Of a stretch of 35,101 nt of DNA, positions 25,255 through 31,605 are shown in pieces (positions within the stretch are counted from its first letter, which is position 1; each line of letters opens with the position of its first letter). Both the position numbers and the translations under genes were made by a program. The notes below the pieces were generated by a model. The model made no database searches and was not told the DNA's origin. It worked only from the letters and a program-made list of their open reading frames with translations. The stretch comes from an uncultured Agathobaculum sp. (GTDB taxonomy: Bacteria > Bacillota > Clostridia > Oscillospirales > Butyricicoccaceae), in the NCBI GenBank assembly GCA_934504345.1, contig CAKSVR010000022.1, positions 1 to 35,101 of the forward strand, written 5' to 3'.

Positions 25255-25297
25255 AAAAATGGAGAATGCGCCCGTGATGGGACATTCTCCATTTTTT
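25255..25297 (+). terminator. Intrinsic terminator of Gfo/Idh gene (3)
   Basis: A 14-bp stem AAAAATGGAGAATG/CATTCTCCATTTTT (25255-25268 with 25283-25296), 14-nt loop, T tract. It shares the ATGGAGAATG stem with three other hairpins in the window. Confidence 0.85.
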
Positions 25298-25339
25298 CTC
25301 ATAAAAACGCAAAAAGTAAGCGAAATACCTGCTTTTCGC

Positions 25340-25368
25340 TTAACTTTGTTGAATGACTATGGTATAAT
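25340..25368 (+). promoter_or_regulatory. Promoter of toxin-like mRNA (RNA I)
   Basis: TTAACT (25340-25345), 17-nt spacer, TATAAT (25363-25368) with an extended TGG before the -10. The predicted start near 25375 places GTTGCC at the 5' end of the RNA, complementary to GGCAAC at 25393-25398. A CCCG-GCAA-CGGG hairpin (25390-25401) abuts the ribosome-binding site; the two foldings exclude each other. Confidence 0.8.
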
Positions 25369-25409
25369 GATGTTGTTGCCCTACTGATTCCCGGCAACGG
25401 GAAGGAGGT

Positions 25410-25437
25410 GCATACGTTGGAAACCATGTTATCGTTG
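25410..25437 (+). repeat. Direct repeats a and b over the toxin start region (copy 1)
   Basis: GCATACGTTGGA (25410-25421) overlaps the end of the AGGAGGTG site and the TTG start; TATCGTTG (25430-25437) follows. The same two words, in the same order and with nearly the same spacing, recur at 25578-25604. This mirrors DRa and DRb of the pAD1 par locus. Confidence 0.88.
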
Positions 25438-25512
25438 GCCTGCTCGATCGCGGCAAATGTAATCGCCTATTACATCTGCAAGTGGCTGGATGAGCAGAGT
25501 AGGGACAACTAA
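25417..25512 (+). CDS. Small Fst/Ldr-like membrane peptide, probable type I toxin
   Basis: A 31-residue peptide: the TTG start lies 7 nt after AGGAGG; an internal ATG at 25426 would give 28 residues but is too far from the site. It has one hydrophobic segment (about residues 4-21: MLSLACSIAANVIAYYIC) and a polar tail KWLDEQSRDN. This is the plan of Fst/Ldr toxins: one membrane helix, then a tryptophan/leucine-aspartate turn and a charged tail; Fst itself ends in RVLDEEDDSRK. The helix lacks the proline seen in Fst. The surrounding promoters, repeats and shared hairpin support a par-type toxin-antitoxin locus. Toxicity is inferred, not shown. Confidence 0.78.
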   Translation: METMLSLACSIAANVIAYYICKWLDEQSRDN

Positions 25513-25542
25513 GGCCCCGGTTTAAGCCACCGCAACGGAATA

Positions 25543-25577
25543 GAAGACCCCGGAGAATGGCACTCTCCGGGGTCTTC
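25543..25577. terminator. Shared hairpin at the meeting point of RNA I and RNA II
   Basis: A perfect 14-bp stem (25543-25556 with 25564-25577, GAAGACCCCGGAGA and complement) and 7-nt loop. It lies 30 nt after the peptide stop and just inside the minus-strand promoter. Neither side has a good T tract, which is a weak point for intrinsic termination. Confidence 0.7.
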
Positions 25578-25604
25578 GCATACGTTGGATAGATAGTATC
25601 GTTG
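25578..25604 (+). repeat. Direct repeats a and b at the 5' end of RNA II (copy 2)
   Basis: GCATACGTTGGA (25578-25589) and TATCGTTG (25597-25604). The start-to-start distance is 19 nt here and 20 nt in copy 1. The predicted RNA II start (25605) falls exactly at the outer edge of repeat b. Confidence 0.88.
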
Positions 25605-25611
25605 TATATAT

Positions 25612-25640
25612 AGTATAGCACCGCTTTCCGGATAATGCAA
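25612..25640 (-). promoter_or_regulatory. Minus-strand promoter of RNA II
   Basis: Read on the minus strand: TTGCAT (25640-25635), 17-nt spacer, TATACT (25617-25612), predicted start 25605. It overlaps the hairpin that follows the DHHW gene. Confidence 0.75.
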
Positions 25641-25655
25641 GGGTTTATCCGGAAA
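25625..25655. terminator. Hairpin after the DHHW gene
   Basis: An 11-bp perfect stem TTTCCGGATAA/TTATCCGGAAA (25625-25635 with 25645-25655) and 9-nt loop begin 2 nt after the minus-strand stop. There is no T tract, so it could be a weak terminator or an mRNA 3'-end stabiliser. Confidence 0.45.
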
Positions 25656-25657
25656 AA

Positions 25658-26818
25658 TCACTCCCCGATGCCGCAAAGCCCATTACCCTCAGTGACGATA
25701 TACGACAGATCATCCCTGACATACAGCACGACATCGGGCTGATAGTCTGCGATATAATCGAGGATATTCTCGCCGGTATAATGGCGGTAATCCAGCGAAC
25801 GCATCTCGTCGAACGAGGTATACAGGATGCTCTCGAGCGCATTCGTGAACGAATCACCGACCACGAGCACGCGCGGGAGCTCCGGCCGGCTGGTCTTGAT
25901 GACCGTTTCGGCAATATCGCCGCCCATATAGTAATTGTACACGTTGCGGAAGCTCTCATTCACCACCGTGCTCTCGACCGGCTGGCCGTTGTCCTCACGG
26001 GTGAACGGCACGGGCGTGCCGAGCGTAAAGCCGTACAGCTTATCCTCGGATTTATACTCGCCGAGCAGCTTGCGGGCGCGCGAGCCGAGGAACGGCGTAT
26101 CCTCGATGGGATAGATGGTCACATCGGTCGTTACCGGCGCGTTGACACCCAGCTCGTTCAGGTGCTCCATCGTGTGCAGGTAGGTTTCATACGCGCCGCA
26201 GAAGTTATAATGATGGTCGGTCTTGCTGTAATACTTTTCCGGGTCTGTGCAGAGGTAATCGCCCATATGCAGGCAGTCGATGCCGCGCTCGTCCAGCCCG
26301 GCGAGGAAATCCTCACGGATGGCATCGCTGGCGTAGGCGTTGGGCGTGAGGTACGCCGGATACTTGTACCGCAGGGCGTTGCTCTGCTCGGGCATGGCAA
26401 GATAGACGAACTTTGCGCCGATGCTCTCGCACGCGGCATTCACCCTGGTGAGCGCATCCAGCTCGGTCTGCATGGCGGTGTGGTCGTAGTCGGGGAGCGG
26501 CTTGCTGTGATAGGGCAGGAGCGTGTCGCCCGCGACAACGGTGTCGCTGATGACCGGGTCGCGCAGCGCAAGCTCTTTGCGGACGTTCAGCCGCAGCAGC
26601 GGCACGCGGAACGCGAGGTGGTCGCTGATGAAGTCCTCTACGCCGGAGAAGTAGGAGCCGTCCATAAGGGAGGCTTTGGTCAGCACCGGAAAAGCCGCCA
26701 GCGAACGGTTCTCGTAGTAGGATGTGCTCTCGCGCGGCTGGAGCACGCTTGCGACAGGGATCAGCGCCAGCACGCCGCAGAACAGCGCCGTTTTGACGAT
26801 ATGCTTGATGTTTTTCAT
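25658..26818 (-). CDS. DHHW-family (AlgJ/AlgX-like) polysaccharide acetylation protein
   Basis: Surface protein of 386 residues that probably transfers acyl groups to an exported polysaccharide, working with the MBOAT partner. An N-terminal membrane anchor (about 8-26) is followed by an SGNH-like domain. Visible motifs are FISDHLAFR (63-71), the DHHW-type motif as TDHHYN (200-205, Tyr in place of Trp) and the GDSFTN block (321-326). The start has AAGGAGG 7 nt upstream, and this site overlaps the stop of the MBOAT gene, so translation is coupled. The polysaccharide is unknown, as no glycan biosynthesis genes are in view. Confidence 0.85.
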   Translation of the reverse strand: MKNIKHIVKTALFCGVLALIPVASVLQPRESTSYYENRSLAAFPVLTKASLMDGSYFSGVEDFISDHLAFRVPLLRLNVRKELALRDPVISDTVVAGDTLLPYHSKPLPDYDHTAMQTELDALTRVNAACESIGAKFVYLAMPEQSNALRYKYPAYLTPNAYASDAIREDFLAGLDERGIDCLHMGDYLCTDPEKYYSKTDHHYNFCGAYETYLHTMEHLNELGVNAPVTTDVTIYPIEDTPFLGSRARKLLGEYKSEDKLYGFTLGTPVPFTREDNGQPVESTVVNESFRNVYNYYMGGDIAETVIKTSRPELPRVLVVGDSFTNALESILYTSFDEMRSLDYRHYTGENILDYIADYQPDVVLYVRDDLSYIVTEGNGLCGIGE

Positions 26819-26830
26819 GTCAGCGCCTCC

Positions 26831-28207
26831 TTAGAACCGGAAATAGATGAACGGATTGTAGCTGCTGGCTAAAAGGCTCATCATGCACAGCAGGAACAGC
26901 CCGGCCAGCACGGGGATTTCGAGCACACGCCATGCGCGGGTTTCCCGCAGACGAGGGAACACCGGCGCAGACAGCACGGCACCGCCCAGCAGATACGGCC
27001 AGAACCGCACGAGATACTCGGTGACGAAGCGGTTTACCGGCAGGGAGGAGGTGAACATACTGCCGAGGTACTGCACGGCCAGTCCCATCGAATCGCTGCG
27101 GAAGAACACCCAGCCGATGACGATGAAGAACAGCGCGTAAACGTGCCGGAGCACAGCGGGCAGACGGTCGATGAGCCGCGACAGGAATTTCTTTTCGAGG
27201 ATGAGCAGGATGCCGAAGTACAGTCCCCACGCCATGAATGTCCAGTTCGCGCCGTGCCAGAACCCGGTCAGTGTCCATACGGCCAGCAGGTTGCAGATAT
27301 GCCGTGCGGGCGAACAGCGGTTGCCGCCCAGCGGGATGTAAACATAGTCGCGGAACCATGTGGACAGCGAAATGTGCCAGCGCCGCCAGAATTCGGTGAC
27401 GGACTTGCTGATGTACGGGTAATTGAAGTTCTCGAGGAACGTAAAGCCGAACATCTTGCCCAGACCGATGGCCATATCCGAGTAGCCGGAAAAGTCAAAG
27501 TAGATTTGCAGGGTGTAGCCGATCGCGCCCATCCACGCGCCTGCGGCGGAGAGCTCGTGCGGCGCATAGGCGAAAATGCCGTCCGCGATCTGCGCGAACA
27601 CGTTGGACAGCAGCACTTTCTTCGAAAGACCGTAGATAAATCGGCTCACGCCCTCGGAGAACTGCGGGATGCTGTGCTCACGCACCGCCAGCTGCTCGTT
27701 TACATCATGGTAGCGCACGATAGGGCCCGCGATGAGCTGCGGGAACATGGAAACGTACAGCGCCAGCGAGAACGGGTCGTGCTGCGGCGGCACCTCGCGG
27801 CGGTAAACGTCGATGACATAGCTGAGCGCCTGAAACGTGTAGAACGAAATACCGATGGGCATGACGATGCTCGTCACCGGCACGGAAAGGCCGAACAGGC
27901 TGTCCGCCGTGCGGATGAAGAAGTTTAGGTACTTGAATACGCCCAGCAGACTAAGATTGGCGATAACGCACAAAATGAGCAGTGGTTTTCTGTATGTACT
28001 ACGCATTGACAGACCAAACAGGTAGTTCATCAAAATGGACAGCACCAGCATGACGATGAGCTTGGGCTCACCGTAGAAGTAAAAGAACAGGCTGAACAGC
28101 AGCAGCACCATGTTCCGCGCGCGGACGAAGCGCTTCGGCACGATGTAGTAGCAGGTCAGCACAGCAGGCAGGAACGCGAATAGAAAGATCAGACTGCTGA
28201 AAACCAA
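26831..28207 (-). CDS. MBOAT-family O-acyltransferase (AlgI/DltB-like)
   Basis: Integral membrane acyl carrier/transferase that passes acetyl groups across the membrane for polysaccharide O-acetylation; 458 residues with about 11 hydrophobic segments. I chose the TTG at 28207 (FSSLIFLFAF), preceded by GGGGGG; the longer frame to 28267 overlaps the promoter. MBOAT landmarks are SFYTFQALSYVIDVYR, FPQLIAGPIVRY, FWRRWHISLSTWFRDYVYIP (His278) and GFWHGANWTF (His318, the catalytic His). It is the first gene of a two-gene operon with the DHHW protein. Confidence 0.93.
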   Translation of the reverse strand: MVFSSLIFLFAFLPAVLTCYYIVPKRFVRARNMVLLLFSLFFYFYGEPKLIVMLVLSILMNYLFGLSMRSTYRKPLLILCVIANLSLLGVFKYLNFFIRTADSLFGLSVPVTSIVMPIGISFYTFQALSYVIDVYRREVPPQHDPFSLALYVSMFPQLIAGPIVRYHDVNEQLAVREHSIPQFSEGVSRFIYGLSKKVLLSNVFAQIADGIFAYAPHELSAAGAWMGAIGYTLQIYFDFSGYSDMAIGLGKMFGFTFLENFNYPYISKSVTEFWRRWHISLSTWFRDYVYIPLGGNRCSPARHICNLLAVWTLTGFWHGANWTFMAWGLYFGILLILEKKFLSRLIDRLPAVLRHVYALFFIVIGWVFFRSDSMGLAVQYLGSMFTSSLPVNRFVTEYLVRFWPYLLGGAVLSAPVFPRLRETRAWRVLEIPVLAGLFLLCMMSLLASSYNPFIYFRF

Positions 28208-28238
28208 GGAAAATCCCCCCAATATTGTTTGACGGTTT

Positions 28239-28267
28239 ATTTTACCACGATTCGACAGAAGATACAA
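28239..28267 (-). promoter_or_regulatory. Sigma-A promoter of the MBOAT-DHHW operon
   Basis: On the minus strand: TTGTAT (28267-28262), 17-nt spacer, TAAAAT (28244-28239), 31 nt before the chosen TTG start. Confidence 0.7.
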
Positions 28268-28304
28268 GGCGGAGGAATAGGAAAATACACTTAGCGGTAA
28301 GAGC

Positions 28305-28436
28305 CTTTAAGAAGAGTGAAGAGCTTTTAATAGAGTGAAGAGTGGAGAGTTGAGAGTGAAGAGAATGTAACGGTTTTCCTGCACGCAGTTCTATCGAAAC
28401 AATCTCTCCACTCTTCACTCCTCACTCTCCACTCTG
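28305..28436. repeat. GAGTGGAGAG-rich inverted repeat, copy 2
   Basis: Reverse-complement relative of the repeat at 23893-24020: it shares the core GAATGTAACGGTTTTCCTGC and the flanking GAGTGGAGAG/CTCTCCACTC units. It fills most of the 327-nt gap between the divergent MBOAT and SLH genes. Confidence 0.78.
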
Positions 28437-28470
28437 AAAAAACCCTCCTATCTGTATCGCACGTTTCCGC

Positions 28471-28499
28471 TTTACTTTTCCGCAGGGTAATGGTATGAT
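28471..28499 (+). promoter_or_regulatory. Sigma-A promoter of the SLH-domain gene
   Basis: TTTACT (28471-28476), 17-nt spacer, TATGAT (28494-28499) with TGG before the -10; 36 nt before the ATG. Confidence 0.7.
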
Positions 28500-28534
28500 A
28501 GAATTAACCTACTATAAAAGGGGAGGAAAGACAA

Positions 28535-29884
28535 ATGAAAAAAATGAAGATCGCTCTCGCCTCGATGCTGGTCGCGGCGGGCATTACGGCCACCGCCGGT
28601 GCGGCGAATTTCACGAACTGCGCCGACCGCCTGAAGGATGTGGGACTGTTTCAGGGCACGAATCAGGGCTATCAGCTCGACCGCGCGCCGACCCGTGCGG
28701 AGGCTTCCGCCATGCTGGTGCGCCTGCTCGGCAAGGAGGAAGAGGCCAAGAGCCTGACCTACACCGCACCGTTCACCGACCTTGTCGGCTGGGAGAAGCC
28801 CTATGTGCAGTATCTGTACGACAACGGCCTTGCCAACGGCACGAGCGCGACGACCTATAACCCGTCCGGCAAGTGCTCCGCGCAGATGTACACCACGTTC
28901 CTGCTGCGTGCGCTGAACTATTCGGACAAGCGCGGCGATTTCAGCTACGCCGAGGCGCTGGACTTCGGTGAAGCCCGCGGACTGGTTGATGCCTATAACT
29001 GCAACACCAAGAATTTCCTGCGCGACAACGTTGTCGCGATGAGCCTTACTGCGCTCGGCACCGAGTACAATGACGGCAGTCACCGTCTGCTGCTCGACAA
29101 GCTGATCGGTGATGGCGCGGTGGACAAGCTCAAGGCCGCTTCGCTGACCGACTTCTTCGTTGATGCCGAGGCGTTCAATGTAGCCGCTGAGAACTCCGCT
29201 GCCGACACCAAGAGCGCGATGGATCTCAATATGTCGATGCACGTTGCCGAATCCGGCAAGACGATGTACAGCCTCACCATGCCGATGAGCATCAAGACTG
29301 ACATGAACCTGACCGATCTGGACAAGTCCAAGATGGAAATGACCGGCAAGATGAGCCTCAAGCTCGACCCGTCGCTCGCAGAGGGCGGCCAGACCGATAT
29401 TCAGCAGGATATCAAGTATTATTACACCAACGGCGTGTACTACATGGATATGGGTGCGGCCGGCAAGACCAAGATGGCGATGTCGTTCGACGATGTGCTG
29501 AGCGGCATGGATATGACCAGCCTGAACAGCGATATTCCGGCAAGCCTGATCAACAAGATCACCAAGAACGGCAACACCATGACCGTTACCTATAATATGG
29601 ATGGTATGTTCGGCTCCGAGCTGTTTGACGAGCTGTTCGCCAGCCTCACGGACGGCATGAAGATCTCCGTTAAGGATCTGAACGTCACCGCGACTGTCAC
29701 CGGCGGCAAGATCACCGGCTCCGCGCTCACCGGCGATATCAATATCACCGCGCTGGGCACGACCATGACGGCTTCTGTCAGCGCCACCACCAAGGTAACG
29801 GCCACCGGCGACAGCGTAAAGGTAACGCTGCCGACCGACCTCTCGGCCTACACCGACATCAACGATATGATCGAGGGTCAGTAA
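28535..29884 (+). CDS. Secreted SLH-domain protein with a LolA-like C-terminal region
   Basis: Exported surface protein of 449 residues. A Sec signal peptide (MKKMKIALASMLVAAGITAT-AGA, about 1-24) is followed by two S-layer-homology repeats (about 28-66, with DRLKDVGLFQGTNQGYQLDR; and 82-128, with PFTDLVGWEKPYVQYLYDNG), which usually bind cell-wall polymers. From about residue 215 the protein is a long beta-rich stretch of alternating polar and methionine-rich strands (MDLNMSMHVAESGKTMYSLT), resembling LolA-fold lipoprotein-like domains (a low-confidence match). GGGGAGG lies before the ATG. Function unknown; wall-associated binding or carrier role is possible. Confidence 0.85.
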   Translation: MKKMKIALASMLVAAGITATAGAANFTNCADRLKDVGLFQGTNQGYQLDRAPTRAEASAMLVRLLGKEEEAKSLTYTAPFTDLVGWEKPYVQYLYDNGLANGTSATTYNPSGKCSAQMYTTFLLRALNYSDKRGDFSYAEALDFGEARGLVDAYNCNTKNFLRDNVVAMSLTALGTEYNDGSHRLLLDKLIGDGAVDKLKAASLTDFFVDAEAFNVAAENSAADTKSAMDLNMSMHVAESGKTMYSLTMPMSIKTDMNLTDLDKSKMEMTGKMSLKLDPSLAEGGQTDIQQDIKYYYTNGVYYMDMGAAGKTKMAMSFDDVLSGMDMTSLNSDIPASLINKITKNGNTMTVTYNMDGMFGSELFDELFASLTDGMKISVKDLNVTATVTGGKITGSALTGDINITALGTTMTASVSATTKVTATGDSVKVTLPTDLSAYTDINDMIEGQ

Positions 29885-29887
29885 GGC

Positions 29888-29916
29888 TTGACAGCCTCCG
29901 CGCGTTGTGATAGACT
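29888..29916 (+). promoter_or_regulatory. Sigma-A promoter of the MATE gene
   Basis: TTGACA (29888-29893), 17-nt spacer, TAGACT (29911-29916), directly after the SLH gene. The leader of about 105 nt contains a terminator-like hairpin. Confidence 0.7.
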
Positions 29917-29963
29917 GTATTCACTAAAATTTGTGTGGATTTTTATAGCGCAGAGCTTTTTTC

Positions 29964-30003
29964 GCCGCACAGCTGAGCATTTTCGCTCGGCTGTGCGGCT
30001 TTT
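29964..30003 (+). terminator. Terminator or attenuator in the MATE leader
   Basis: A 15-bp GC-rich stem with one G-U pair (29964-29978 with 29985-29999) and 6-nt loop is followed by TTTT. It lies between the MATE promoter and the MATE start. CGCAGA (29949-29954) and TCTGCG (30003-30008) are complementary and would enclose it. It may simply end the SLH transcript, or attenuate MATE expression. Confidence 0.7.
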
Positions 30004-30028
30004 CTGCGTGAAAGAGGAGGAAAGACAC

Positions 30029-31351
30029 TTGAACGAACGATTTATGCGGGAAAAGCCCGTGCTGCCGCTGCTGCTGTCGATGGCGCTGCCGATGGTGCTC
30101 TCGATGCTGGTCAACTCGCTGTACAACATCATCGACAGCCTGTTCGTGGCAAAGCTGGGCGAGGATGCCATCACGGCGCTGTCGCTGGTGTTCCCGGTGC
30201 AGAATCTGATAAACGCGTTGGCCATCGGCTTCGGTGTGGGTATCAACGCGGTCATTTCGTACCATCTCGGCGCGGGTGAGCGTGACAAGGCCGATGCGGC
30301 GGCTGTGCGCGGCGTGGCGTGTTCGGTGCTGCACGGCATCGTGTGTACGGCAGCGGGCATCGCCGTCATGCCGTGGTTTCTGCGGCTGTTCACGGATGCG
30401 GAGAACGTGGTGTCGCTCGGCGTAGAATATGCCGATATGGCGTTCCTGTTCGCGGCGGCGCTGATGGCGCAGCTGGCGTTCGAGAAGATCTATCAGGCGA
30501 TGGGCTGCATGAAAGTCACCATGCTGGCGGTGGTGTCCGGCTGCGTGACGAATATCGTGCTCGATCCGCTGCTCATCTTCGGCATCGGCCCGTTCCCGCA
30601 GATGGGGATGCGCGGCGCGGCGCTGGCCACCGGCATCGGACAGACGGTGCCGCTGGCGGGCTATCTGGTGCTGTACAGCATCCGTCCGGCGGCGGTGCGC
30701 CTGCGGAAAAACGGTCTGACCGGTATGCCCGGTCTGACCAGAAGGCTGTATGCGGTCGGCATTCCGGCGGCGCTCAACCTTGCGCTGCCGTCCCTGCTGG
30801 TTTCCTGCCTGAATGCACTGCTGGCGGGCAGTCAGGCGTATGTGGTCGTGCTGGGTATCTACTATAAGCTGCAAACGTTCCTGTATATGCCCGCAAGCGG
30901 CATCATTCAGGGCATGAGGCCGGTCATCGGCTATAACTACGGCGCAGGCGAGCGGGAGCGGGTACACCGTATCTTCCGGGTAACGCTGGCGCTGTGCGCG
31001 TGTATCATGGCCGCCGGAACCGTGCTGTGCCTGCTGTTCGCCGCACCGCTGATGGGTCTGTTCACCGAGAACGCGCAGACCATCGCCATCGGCGCGCACG
31101 CCCTGCGGGTGATCTGCATTGGCTTTGTCGTGTCGGCGGTGTCGGTTGCGGCTTCGGGTGCGCTCGAGGGACTGGGCCGCGGTACGGCCTCGCTGGTCAT
31201 CTCGCTGTGCCGCTATACGGTCGTGATCCTGCCTGCGGCGGTCGTGCTGTGCCGTGCTGCGGGCGCTGTCGGCGTGTGGCACGCCTTCTGGGTGACAGAG
31301 ATCGTGTCGGCGGGCGTTTCGCTGGCGGCGTGGAAGCGAAGCTGTGACTGA
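30029..31351 (+). CDS. MATE-family multidrug/cation exporter
   Basis: Inner-membrane antiporter of 440 residues with 12 predicted transmembrane segments, expected to export drugs or metabolites using Na+ or H+. I chose the TTG at 30029 (LNERFMREKPVLPLLLSMAL), which follows GAGGAGG by 8 nt; the frame to 29888 would run through the promoter and hairpin. MATE features are PMVLSMLVNSLYNIIDSLFV near the N terminus and the second-half repeat (GIPAALNLALPSLLVSCLNA, then MRPVIGYNYGAGERERV). The substrate is not predictable. Confidence 0.92.
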   Translation: MNERFMREKPVLPLLLSMALPMVLSMLVNSLYNIIDSLFVAKLGEDAITALSLVFPVQNLINALAIGFGVGINAVISYHLGAGERDKADAAAVRGVACSVLHGIVCTAAGIAVMPWFLRLFTDAENVVSLGVEYADMAFLFAAALMAQLAFEKIYQAMGCMKVTMLAVVSGCVTNIVLDPLLIFGIGPFPQMGMRGAALATGIGQTVPLAGYLVLYSIRPAAVRLRKNGLTGMPGLTRRLYAVGIPAALNLALPSLLVSCLNALLAGSQAYVVVLGIYYKLQTFLYMPASGIIQGMRPVIGYNYGAGERERVHRIFRVTLALCACIMAAGTVLCLLFAAPLMGLFTENAQTIAIGAHALRVICIGFVVSAVSVAASGALEGLGRGTASLVISLCRYTVVILPAAVVLCRAAGAVGVWHAFWVTEIVSAGVSLAAWKRSCD

Positions 31352-31362
31352 GAAGCCGAAAA

Positions 31363-31529
31363 AGAGTGCGGAGTGAAGAGCGGAGAGCTGACGTTTGGTT
31401 TGCGTTGGTTCTCCGTTTTTCATTTGTATATTGCCGAAACAAACGCTCTTCACGCACTGTATACGCTGCATTATTCATCTGAACTGCTATAACGATCTCT
31501 CCACTCTTCACTCTCCAATCTCCACTCTG
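31363..31529. repeat. GAGTGGAGAG-rich inverted repeat, copy 3 (diverged)
   Basis: Ends are GAGTGCGGAGTGAAGAGCGG and CTCTCCACTCTTCACTCTCC; the core differs from copies 1 and 2 except near the right end. It lies in the 254-nt gap between the MATE and his genes; no ORF is seen in it. Confidence 0.6.
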
Positions 31530-31541
31530 ATAAAAAGGTAC

Positions 31542-31571
31542 TTGACACACCCCTGGTTTCTATGGTATTAT
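31542..31571 (+). promoter_or_regulatory. Sigma-A promoter of the histidine operon
   Basis: TTGACA (31542-31547), 18-nt spacer, TATTAT (31566-31571) with TGG before the -10. The leader is about 30 nt, too short for a T-box or attenuator. Confidence 0.75.
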
Positions 31572-31605
31572 TTTAACGCGATAAAGTGATAAAGGAGCAG
31601 CGGAC

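Larger units (their letters stand above)
25540..25605 (-). ncRNA. Predicted antisense antitoxin RNA (RNA II)
   Basis: Predicted minus-strand transcript of about 65 nt from near 25605 to the hairpin at 25543-25577. Its first 28 nt are the complement of repeats b and a, so it can pair with the ribosome-binding and start region of the toxin mRNA, and its 3' hairpin is the complement of the mRNA's own hairpin. The pAD1 RNA II has the same plan and about the same size. No transcript evidence is available here. Confidence 0.7.

Noticed and set aside
25417..25512. The small peptide as a random ORF
   Set aside because: Chance is unlikely given a near-consensus promoter, an AGGAGG site at correct spacing, a clear membrane helix with an Fst-like tail, and matched direct repeats placed as in the par locus.
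28305..28442. A CRISPR array or tandem repeat from the GAGTGGAGAG units
   Set aside because: The units are irregular in spacing, inverted around a core and lack uniform spacers; no cas genes are present.
29888..30028. An N-terminal extension of the MATE protein
   Set aside because: The frame runs through the promoter and the terminator-like hairpin. The TTG at 30029 has GAGGAGG and gives normal MATE length.
31572..31605. A T-box or His-codon attenuator before the his operon
   Set aside because: The leader is only about 30 nt from the predicted start to the ATG, with no stem or His codon run.
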